Source of the DNA: an uncultured Flavobacteriaceae bacterium
Lineage (GTDB): Bacteria; Bacteroidota; Bacteroidia; Flavobacteriales; Flavobacteriaceae
Length of the DNA stretch: 64,000 nucleotides
Direction of reading: 5' to 3'
Assembly (NCBI GenBank): GCA_938010765.1
Contig: CALLVX010000085.1
Location: 1-64,000, forward strand
The translations under genes and the position numbers were made by a program. This document shows, piece after piece, positions 9,901 to 19,300 of this stretch. Numbering within the stretch: position 1 is the first letter of the stretch; the number at the start of each line of letters is the position of its first letter. The notes beneath the pieces are model-generated. The model saw only the letters and a program-made list of their open reading frames with translations, did no database searches and was not told the origin of the DNA.

Positions 9901-12900
9901 TCCGGAGTGGATGAGTTCGATCCTCGATTTTTTAACATTTCTCCCAGAGAAGCCAGTTATATAGATCCCCAGGAACGTTTGTTCCTAGAACATGCATGGA
10001 TGGCCATTGAAGATGCAGGATTCACAAGGGAACGTCTACAGATTCCCGCTAAGGATGACCAAGCTGCCCAAGTAGGGGTCTATGTAGGGGTGATGTATGG
10101 AGAATACAATTTGTCGGGTAGTCTGGCAAGCATTGCCAATAGGGTGTCCTATGCATTGAATCTTCACGGTCCTAGCATGACCTTGGATACCATGTGCTCC
10201 TCCTCTTTGACGGCGATTCATTTGGCATGTCAGGATATTAAATTGGGAAGAACGGATTTGGCAATTGCCGGCGGCGTAAACGTAAGCATCGATGCCAACA
10301 AATACCGAATGTTGAGTTCCAGTCAATTTCTATCTAGCGATGGGCATTGTCAGAGTTTTGGAGAAGGAGGGGATGGCTACATCCCAGGGGAAGGCGTGGG
10401 GGCGGTCGTTCTTAAGCGGCTCTCGGAAGCGAAAAGGGATAAAAACCAAATTTATGGCATTATAAAAGGCAGCACGCTCAATCACGGGGGCAAAACAAAT
10501 GGCTATACGGTGCCGAACCCCCAAGCTCAGGCGAGTGCGATCTCAAGGGTGCTAAGGGAATCAAGAACCGACCCCAGGCATATCAGCTATATAGAAGCGC
10601 ACGGAACGGGCACGAAACTGGGCGACCCCATAGAAATAGCAGCTTTGACCAAAGCATTCGGAATAAAGGAGGGGGAAGGCCATTGTCTTGTCGGTTCGGC
10701 CAAATCCAATATCGGGCATTGCGAGTCTGCGGCTGGAATAGCGGGCCTTACAAAGGTATTGCTTCAAATGAAGCACCATCAAATAGTACCGTCCCTACAT
10801 TCGGCCCGGTTGAACCCGAATATTGATTTTGGGAAAACACCCTTCGAGGTAAATCAAACCTTAAAAAAATGGGAAAGACCCATAATCGATGGAAAACAGG
10901 TGCCTCGACTGGCGGGCTTGTCCTCTTTTGGAGCCGGCGGTTCAAATGCACATCTTATTCTGCAGGAATACGACCGAACGGAGGAAGAAAACAGTAGGAA
11001 CGATTTTGTCATGTCCGATTCGTTCGCACTAGTGCCCTTGTCGGCAAGAACCACCGCACAATTACAGCAGAAAGCACGGGAACTTTATCAATATGTAGAA
11101 ATGGCCCTCGTAGCGCAACACGACCCATCCCAAGACAAGTTGAGTCTGTTTGAATTGGCATACACCCTACAAATAGGTAGGGAAGCGATGGAAGAACGGC
11201 TTGGGTTCATCGTATCGACCCTAGAGGAGTTGGTAGAAAAATTGAAAGCATACGCCCGAGGTGAAACGGATATCGAAGATATGTATCAAGGACAGGTTCG
11301 TCAAAATAGGGATACTATATCGTTATTTGACACCGATGCCGATTTTAAAGAAACTATTGATAAATGGGTACTCCAAAAAAAGTATACTAAGATCATCGAC
11401 CTTTGGGTCAAAGGGTTAAATCTAGATTGGGCTACTTTATATGAACAAGAAAAATTTCACCTCATTAGTCTACCCGCATATCCTTTCGCTAGAGAAAAAT
11501 ATTGGAACGGGCCTGAGTTAAGGGGCAAAGTCGAAATGAAAGACACGGGAGTATCCGTACTACACCCACTGCTCCATTCCAATACCTCTACTCTAGAACA
11601 CCAAAGTTTCAGCACAACTTTCAGTGGGAACGAGTCTTTCGTCAATGACTACCAACTGAAACTAAATGGGGCAACGGCTCAAAAAGCCCTCCCGGCAATG
11701 GCGATTATAGAAATGGCCCGGGCGGCCGTAGCGCATTCAAAACCGTCGTCCCAAGAATATAATTTTCTAGAGTTGAGGGAAATCGCATGGGGTTCCCCGT
11801 TTATCCTGAACGGAAATAAAAAAATCGATATCTCCTTATATCAAGAAAACGACGGGCAAATTGATTTTGAAATATACAGCAATGGGAGCGGTAATGAAAC
11901 GATCCATTCACAGGGAAGGGCCTTGTTCCTGGCCAAGAAAGAATTACGTGGCATCGACTTGGAACACTTAAAGGGGCAATTACAAAAGGAAATACGGAAC
12001 ATAAAAGAGGTTTACGAACAGTTTCGTTCATTAGGGTTTCATTATGGACCGACGAATCAGGTAATGACTTCTATATACAAAAGCGAGCGTGGGATTTTGG
12101 CCAAACTTCGGTTGCCACAAACCCCGGGGAATGGTCGACCCGATTTTGTATTACCTCCGAGTATGTTGGATAGTGTAGTGCAGGCATCGCTTTGTTTGCT
12201 TGCCCATTCGAGTATGGCCGCCCGGCATTTGTTGGTGCCCGTTTCGGCCGATTTTTTGACCATTCATAAGGTCGGCAATAAAGATATGTATGTTTGGGTA
12301 CAACACATGCCTACTGCCTATACCGATGGGAATTCGCTTAGAGTAGACGCTTCCCTCTGTGATGTTGATGGGGTCGTTTGTGCCGAAATACGCGGCCTTC
12401 GATTACAACAGATCGAATATGCCCATATGACACAAACCGACAAGTCGGTCAATATCGTAAATGTGATGCCGGTATTTACGACCCCCAAGTTAAAAAAACC
12501 GGACGCTGTAACCCTGAACGACTTTAACGGTCAAACCGTTGAAAATACGAATTCGGTCAAACCGAAGGATATTGTGCTGATCGATTATATCGAGTTGCAC
12601 GATTCGCCCCGTGTTTCCAGTCCATCCGAAATAAAGGGAATTGCATTGCCCCAGGAAGCCGTTCGTCCGGGTAATAATATAATTCTTAAGGAAATGGAGT
12701 TCGTAGATCACGATATAGTTTTGGACGCTTACGATGAACTGGATGATTTGGCAATAGTCAAACCGACCGAGCTAGCAACTTTGCACACCCTAGAACAGGT
12801 AAAGCTCCTGTTAATAGATACGCTTGCAGATTGTCTTTATATGGAACCGGCCGAAATAGAGGCCGATAGGTCCTTCGTAGATCTTGGTTTGGATTCCATT

Positions 12901-13092
12901 ATGGGGGTGGAATGGATTAAAACCATCAATAAGAAACTTGATTTGGAACTGTCTTCGACTAAAGTGTACGATTATGCTACGGTAAACAAACTGGCAAAAT
13001 ACCTATGGACGGAATTAAGTAAAAATCAGGGCACCTTGTCCGGGGACCAGGCCATATCCCTAAGTGATAGCAACGTAACCTTGTTGCACTAA
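6907..13092 (+). CDS. trans-AT polyketide synthase: DH-KR-ACP-KS-DH*-ACP
   Basis: The 2061-residue protein starts with a helical docking segment (~3-35) matching the docking tail of the preceding PKS, then a DH (~40-330) with catalytic His72 and Asp247, a KR (~520-745; GGLGGLG, Ser661, Tyr674), a normal ACP (Ser836, no Trp flag), a KS (~935-1355; Cys1097 in DTMCSSS, His1232, His1271), a linker ending LPAYPFAREKYW (~1522), a second DH (~1550-1830) and a C-terminal ACP (Ser1997, Trp2003). The second DH is probably inactive: its catalytic His is Tyr1582 and the HP of HPxLxD is Pro-Pro (1750-1751), though Asp1755 remains. The first DH-KR-ACP completes the module begun by the KS of the upstream protein and should give an alkene. 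The KS-DH*-ACP module has a beta-branching ACP and should leave a beta-ketone for the HMG-synthase cassette. No AT domain. Two ATGs lie in tandem at 6907 and 6910. Confidence 0.94.
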   Translation: MMDFIEYVVSELKQKRLSKGDALSLIEQFSQNGSNGNTLTTIHPLLHVNTSNLYQQSYSTFFSGQEPFLEDHQVRLNGDQLIKVLPGAAYLEMVRAAMENASPNVTESSILELRDIMWLRPFFVTENNRVDTILTIGEDENTLFQIYSPASDYEAQIVHFEGQLDFRDRTAIPALDIAKLKGEMNQGELTSERIYAAYDAMGLVYGPAHRVVTNIYKGNDQLVARLHLPKGSFNDSSDYRLHPSLMDGALQSSIGLLPDLGAIPENPMVPFALEKIQVLSPCTEDMYVWVRYSEGSGADNKIVKLDIDISDSEGTVCIRMEGFSSKAFLNEATRDERKESTLNQLLAAQIWEPSDNEMVLPKREAKFVQEYIIMCDFPPLDAEQIAEKFSGVHCSFISFSSKDNSAVRYQHVALSCFQLIQDIMKAKLPGKASFQLVIAHTRENEVFTGLSGMLRTAMLENPRLWTQIVLLPNDRPWKELVPQLRFEQTHLRDTVVKYENGVRHLRKLKEIEFDGERTTVCLKENGAYLITGGLGGLGILFAKEILLKTKDTKVILTGRSELTLEKKTVLKTLTENTGRVEYLRLDVANFAEVQAVMDTIIKKHKKLNGIFHSAGMVSDNFILKKSSKEFTKVLEPKVIGTFNLDTASQKVGMDFLVLFSSGVSLLGNVGQADYAAANGFLDQFARYKNRLGENRKTKKKLYAINWPLWETGGMALDQTMVDTMKRETGIHPIKTATGLAAFYKCLELDLSQILVLEGDLQKVRQRLFEEETMEETAREVATSPPITSAPIANTLIPNNLLEKTREYLRKQFSTVLKISINKIDTAAALEKYGIDSVVAMNLTGQLEKTFGKLSKTLFFEYQTIDELSEYISRNFQETLLTLFSIKSRPAPLKEAPAVPKKSRSLTVHKPKRRLNALSKNKESRYEKSLNDVLNEPIAIVGLSGRYPESMNIGEFWSNLRDGKDCVTEVPKERWDWNAFYSQDKTSPGAHSSKWGGFISGVDEFDPRFFNISPREASYIDPQERLFLEHAWMAIEDAGFTRERLQIPAKDDQAAQVGVYVGVMYGEYNLSGSLASIANRVSYALNLHGPSMTLDTMCSSSLTAIHLACQDIKLGRTDLAIAGGVNVSIDANKYRMLSSSQFLSSDGHCQSFGEGGDGYIPGEGVGAVVLKRLSEAKRDKNQIYGIIKGSTLNHGGKTNGYTVPNPQAQASAISRVLRESRTDPRHISYIEAHGTGTKLGDPIEIAALTKAFGIKEGEGHCLVGSAKSNIGHCESAAGIAGLTKVLLQMKHHQIVPSLHSARLNPNIDFGKTPFEVNQTLKKWERPIIDGKQVPRLAGLSSFGAGGSNAHLILQEYDRTEEENSRNDFVMSDSFALVPLSARTTAQLQQKARELYQYVEMALVAQHDPSQDKLSLFELAYTLQIGREAMEERLGFIVSTLEELVEKLKAYARGETDIEDMYQGQVRQNRDTISLFDTDADFKETIDKWVLQKKYTKIIDLWVKGLNLDWATLYEQEKFHLISLPAYPFAREKYWNGPELRGKVEMKDTGVSVLHPLLHSNTSTLEHQSFSTTFSGNESFVNDYQLKLNGATAQKALPAMAIIEMARAAVAHSKPSSQEYNFLELREIAWGSPFILNGNKKIDISLYQENDGQIDFEIYSNGSGNETIHSQGRALFLAKKELRGIDLEHLKGQLQKEIRNIKEVYEQFRSLGFHYGPTNQVMTSIYKSERGILAKLRLPQTPGNGRPDFVLPPSMLDSVVQASLCLLAHSSMAARHLLVPVSADFLTIHKVGNKDMYVWVQHMPTAYTDGNSLRVDASLCDVDGVVCAEIRGLRLQQIEYAHMTQTDKSVNIVNVMPVFTTPKLKKPDAVTLNDFNGQTVENTNSVKPKDIVLIDYIELHDSPRVSSPSEIKGIALPQEAVRPGNNIILKEMEFVDHDIVLDAYDELDDLAIVKPTELATLHTLEQVKLLLIDTLADCLYMEPAEIEADRSFVDLGLDSIMGVEWIKTINKKLDLELSSTKVYDYATVNKLAKYLWTELSKNQGTLSGDQAISLSDSNVTLLH

Positions 13093-13266
13093 AGTAGTCC
13101 CTACGCGAAAGTCACTGAAAGTGGTGTCCTTGATAACCTTGTTAAACCCGGTTTATGAATTAGCACTTCGTGATGAAGGTCGAAAATGTAAAAAAACCGA
13201 ATGTTTTCCCGGTTTCAGTAAATCAAACGCTACGGAGAAACTCGAAAACATAGTGAAACGTTCAGT

Positions 13267-13297
13267 TTTGCAACAGTTTTGAACCGTATTAGATTTT
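13267..13297 (+). promoter_or_regulatory. possible promoter of the third PKS gene
   Basis: TTTG at 13267-13270 is followed after 19 bases by TAGATTTT at 13290-13297, one base off the Bacteroidota -7 consensus TAnnTTTG. It lies about 75 bases before the start at 13371, inside a 278-base gap with no ORF. This is a motif match only. Confidence 0.35.
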
Positions 13298-13370
13298 TAA
13301 GTGCATAAAACGGATTAAAACAACCGTTCAGCGAACAACACCAGAACTACCCATCAATACTCAATAAAAA

Positions 13371-16300
13371 ATGAAAATGAATAGTTTCACCAAGGCAGAA
13401 ATACGGAATCGACTTATTGAAAGCTTAGCGGCATCGTTATATTTGGAAAGCACCGAAATAGACCCTGACAAATCATTTACCGACCTAGGCTTGGATTCAA
13501 TAGTAGGCGTAGAGTGGATAAAAAGTATAAATAAGGAATTCGATTTAGAACTCTCATCGACAAAAGTTTATGATTACGCCACAATCAACGAGCTAACCTC
13601 CTTTTTGCTAGTCGAATTGAGGAGTGTATCCAATACATCGGTTCGTAAAAAGCCGACACAAATACCAAATAGGCTGCAACCTAGGGTTGAGTCGAAAGCA
13701 AACCCGGATGTAAAGGTCTTAAATTCTTTTCCCAAGCTCACAAGAAAAATTCGGAAAAAGAAAAATGATGAAAAGGGCAGTGGTAATGGCTTTGAGGACG
13801 AAAAAATCGCCATCATAGGTATTTCGGGACGATATCCCCAGGCCAATAATCTAGAACAATATTGGGAAAACCTACAGCAGGGGAAAAATTCCATTGTTGA
13901 GATTCCCGCTTCCCGATGGGATACCGAGCGATACTATGACCCGGATACAACCAAGCAAGGCAAGGTCTATTCCAAATGGTTGGGAATGTTGGACGATGTG
14001 GATTGTTTTGACCCGCTTTTTTTTCAAATTTCCCCTGCCGAGGCTGAAACCATGGACCCCCAACATCGCATATTTTTAGAAGAAAGTTATAAGGCATTTG
14101 AAGATGCAGGCTATGCAAGGAATACCCTTAGTGACCAAAAGTGTGGGGTTTATATGGGTATTATGAGTAATGAGTATTCCTATATGATGTCAAAAAACAA
14201 GTCGACTTCCGTTAATACTACGGCGAACAGTTTCGCAATTGGAGCAGCTAGAATCGCTTATTTTATGAATTTGAAAGGACCTGCAATTCCTTTCGATACT
14301 GCTTGCTCGTCCTCTTTGGTGGCCATTCATGTAGCATGTCAAGGATTATTGAACATAGAAATAGATATGGCGCTCGCAGGGGGAGTTAGCCTGTATTTAA
14401 TGCCCGAATCCTATTTGGGGATGTGTCAGGCGGGTATGTTATCCCCAGAAGGCCAATGTAAGACTTTCGACGACGCTGCAGACGGTTTTGTTCCTGGAGA
14501 AGGAGCCGGGGCGGTAGTTTTAAAAAGGTTAAAAGATGCCGAAAGGGATAATGATCACATTCATGGGGTAATCATAGCATCCGGTATTAATCAGGATGGA
14601 AAGACCAATGGTATTACGGCACCAAGTGTCAATAGCCAAATCGCATTGGAGCGGGAAATTTATTCAAGGTACAACATCGATCCTGCTTCCATAAGCTATG
14701 TAGAAGCCCATGGCACCGGCACGAAACTGGGGGATCCCATCGAATTGGAGGCCTTATCCACCGTATTTTCAGAGAAGACCGATACATTGAACTATTGCGC
14801 CATCGGATCGGTAAAAAGCAATATCGGGCATACTTCAGGTGCAGCTGGTGTGGCAAGTCTTCAAAAGGTATTGCTCTGTATGAAGAACAAGATCTTGGTG
14901 CCTACCCTCAACGTTGAGAAGGAAAATCGGATTTTCGATTTCAAAAAGTCCCCATTTTACATTTCCAGGGAGAAGAAGGCGTGGCTTGTTACGGAAAGTG
15001 ACAAAAATAAATTGCGCAGGGCTGCCATTAGTTCTTTCGGTTTCAGCGGTACCAATGCGCATCTGGTAGTAGAAGAATACCCTCAGGAAAAGAGTTTGGG
15101 AGAACCGGCAACCGTAAATAAGTCCACAACGGTAATGATACCCCTTTCGGCGCGAACTACGGAGGGTTTGTATCAAAAAGCCGTCGATTTATACCAGTAT
15201 ATCGAATCGAATACATCATTCGTTCGGTTGGTCGATATGGCCTATACGCTACAAATCGGCAGGGAAGAAATGAAAGAACGACTTGGAATCGTAGCCGGAT
15301 CGGTAAAGGAACTGCAAAATGCATTGAAGACATTCATTGACGGACAAGAAAAGGGGGAAAACGTATTTACAGGAAAGGCAGGCAAAAACAATGATTCGCT
15401 AAACATTTTACAAACTGAAAAAACATTTGCAAAACTTGTACATAAATGGGTCGAGGATAGAAGGTATACGAAGTTAATTGAGATCTGGGTCAATGGCAGT
15501 GAGTTGGATTGGTACCAGTTTTATAGCGAAGCAACCCCCAAACGCATCAATTTACCTACCTATCCTTTTGCAAAGGAAAGCTATTGGATTCCGAAACCGG
15601 TAGCCCCTGAAATAGGGGAACAGCAGTGCCTTGATGAAAAACCGGATGTCAAAGAATTGGTCTCCAAACAGCATTTCTATCCAAGTTGGGAAGAAATGGG
15701 CATATCGCCGTCGATAGCCACTCAAGAATTGGATTCGAACGAAGTATTGTTGATTTTGGACGTTACCAATGAATTACATACCTCTTGGAATAGCAGGGAT
15801 CAATCGAAAGCCGATGCAAAGACCACAGTGTTCGTGAAATTGGGAAATACGTTTCAGGTTTCTTCACCGAATACTTTTCAAGTGCGTCCGGAACGGGAAG
15901 AGGATTTTCAAGAACTCATCGCACTATTGGAAAGTACTAACCTACTTCCTTCCAAGATAATTCACGAAAGTACCAGGACATTGTCATCAAAGGAAATTGG
16001 TACAGTGGACGGGCAACTCAACACAGGTGTTTATGCGCTTTTTTATCTATGCAGGGCTTTGATGGGAGCGAAAAACCAGAAACCGCTTCGAATCGCATCT
16101 ATTTTTACAAAAACCTTACATATCAGTACGCCTTTAAATGCCGCTCTGGGGGGATTTTTTAAAACACTTGCCTTGGAAAATCCGAAATATCAGGGGAAAG
16201 TTATCGAAGTCCCAGTTAACAATAAGGGTAGTGTGCTCAGTGCCAGCGATAAACTGACATTGCTGGTCGAAGAGTTCAAAGACACAAATTGGAACACCAA

Positions 16301-19300
16301 CGAGATACAGTATCACTCCCAAAGGGGCAGCGATATGATGAAACGGTATATTCGAACGTTAAAATCGTTTGTACCTGAAAAGAATAAATCGCGGGTACTG
16401 CCTATAAAGCAACGAGGAGTTTATATTATTTCCGGGGGAATAGGCGGGTTGGGATACATTATAAGTGAGTACTTAGTTAAAAATTACCATTGCAATCTGG
16501 TCCTTTTTGGCCGGTCTCCCCTAAATAAAGACCAAAAGGAAAAGCTCGGGAAACTCAAAAAATATGATAACGAAGTACTGTATCATCAAACGGATGTTAC
16601 GGATTTGGAAGCGGTAAAAGCCTTGGTTAAGGTTACAAAGGATACATTTTCAAGGGTAAATGGGATATTGCACAGTGCTGGTGTCAGCAGCGATTCTTTT
16701 CTATTGAAGAAGTTGACAAAAGAGATGGATCAGGTAATCGATCCAAAGGTGTTCGGGGCAATCAATCTGGATAAGGCCACAAAAGATGAAAATTTAGATT
16801 TTTTCGTACTGTTTTCATCCATCGCCGGTGTCCTGGGTAATTTTGGACAATGTGATTATGCCTATGCAAATCACTTTTTAGACTCATTTGCCGAATATAG
16901 GGGTCAATTGGAGCATATGCAGCAGCGTTTCGGCAAAACGATATCCATCAATTGGCCCTATTGGGAGGAAGGAGGGTTCGGACTTCCGGAAAATGAAATC
17001 GAACAGGGTAAAAAGCATCTTGGGTTGTATCCTATGGATACGGCTACAGGACTTGAATATTTTGAGGATTTTCTGTGTTCCGAGCATGCCCAGGGAATTG
17101 CTTTATACGGTGCTCCTTTCAAAATCAATTCGTACTTAGAGAAACGGCTAAGAAAATCCGGTGACGTCATGCAGGCCATTCCCAATACAGTTCCTACCCC
17201 GATGTTATTGGAAAAAACAGTAGTCTATCTGACACAGGTGATCGGGGATGAAATCAAACTCGACCCTGAGCGGATCGATTCACGGGAACCTTTCGATTCC
17301 TTCGGCATAGACTCGATTGTTATCGGAAGAATCAATATCGCACTAGAGAAAGATTTAGGGCCACAATCGAAAACACTGCTTTACGAGTACCCTTCGATTC
17401 AGGAATTAGCGGAGCACTTACTCGAGGAAGCAAAAGATCACCTGCTCGGAATCTTCAATATTTCAGATTCCCCGATTGAAGTGACGGGCCCAACCGCCGA
17501 GACCTTAATAAGGGAAAATGAAAGACCCATACCGGTAAAGGACTCTAATACCTATGAGGAAACCGAACCAATGGCCATTATCGGCATGCATGGAAAGTAC
17601 CCAAAGTCGAAAGACTTGGCAAAATACTGGGAGAACCTTAAAAAGGGCAAAAACCTGATCGACTTGGTACCAGAGAGTCGATGGGAGTACAAAGCGTTCT
17701 ACCACGAAGATCCCGAAAAGGCCGATGAAGGGAAAATCTATGGTAAATGGGGCGGTTTTATTAATGATGTAGATAAGTTCGACCCCGAGTTTTTCAACAT
17801 CCCGAAAGAGGAGGCGAGAATGATGGACCCTCAAGAGCGATTGTTTCTTGAGTCGGTTTGGGCGACCATAGAAGATGCAGGGTATACCAAGGATAGTTTA
17901 AGCGCTATCTACAGCAAGGGAAAAGGATCGGATGTTGGGGTGTTTGTTGGCGTGACTACCAATACCTATAACTTGCTTGCCACTGATCAATGGAATAAGG
18001 GTAATTATTTAAACTCAAGTGCTTTGACATGGTCCATAGCTAACAGGGTCTCTTATTTAATGGACTTCCAAGGGCCCAGTATGCCTGTAGATACAGCTTG
18101 TTCTTCGTCGTTAGTAGCAATTCATATGGCCTGCGAAAGCCTCAGGAAAAAAGAATGTCAGGTAGCGATCGCAGGAGGGGTCAACCTGTATTTACATCCC
18201 TCAAAATACCATTCGCTCTGTAAAAAAAGAATGCTGGCGCAAGGCGAAAGAAATTATAGTTTCGGAGCTGGTGATGATGGCTTTGTCCCGGGGGAAGGGG
18301 TAGGTTCGATCTTGCTGAAACCGTTGAGCAAGGCCATGGCCGATAAAGATCATATTTATGCAGTGGTGAAAGGAAGTACTTTTGCCCATAGTGGCAGGTC
18401 AAATGGGTATTCGGCCCCGAACCCGAATTCGCAATCAAGTCTTATCGATCTCACACTGCGAAAGGCACGGGTGCATCCCGAAACAATCGGCTATGTAGAA
18501 GGACATGGCACGGGCACGCAACTAGGGGATAGTCTGGAAATTCTCGCTTTGACAAATGCGTTTCGAAAAAAGATGCAAAAGAAACAAATTTGCCCTGTAG
18601 GGTCTGTAAAAGCAAATATGGGTCATGCCGAAGCTGCTGCCGGAATAGCAGGGGTAACGAAAATTTTGCTACAGCTGAAGCATAGCCTACTCGCCCCAAC
18701 AATCAATTCAGAAACTATAAATCCGAATATTGATTTTGAAAAAACGCCTTTCTATCTGCAACATGAGTTATCACCTTGGAAAGGGGAGGCCAATAAACCG
18801 AGACGGGCATTGATCAACTCTTTCGGGGCAGGAGGGGTCAATGCCTGCCTGATAATCGAGGAATATGGTGCGAATACAAAAGCAGCCGATCTTTCAAAAG
18901 AAAGGCCCCCCTACCTAGTTATACTCTCCGCCAAGAACAAGGAAAGTTTAATCAACTCTGCGAACCAATTACTTTCTTTCGTTGGTGAACAAAGAAAAGT
19001 AAAACTTGCAAATTTGGCCTATACCTTGCAAATAGGAAGAGAGGCAATGCAAGAGCGATTAGCCTTTATCGTTACGGAGCGGAAACAATTTATGGAGCAA
19101 TTAAAAAAATGGAAGCAAAATGAACCCTGCGAGGGTGTCTTTCAAGGTGGACTTTCCATTGATGCCGGAAGAAAAAACCGATCTTCAACCGACGAGGAAA
19201 AAATCAACGCTTCCTTGGAAGAGTCGAACCTTATCGAATTGGCTCAATTTTGGGTCGATGGTGCTAATTTAGATTGGGGGAAGTTGTATGAACATGATAA

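Noticed and set aside
10190-10206. An inactive KS in PKS 2 because of DTMCSSS instead of DTACSSS
   Set aside because: The nucleophile Cys1097 and both histidines are present; the Ala-to-Met change alone does not argue for inactivity.
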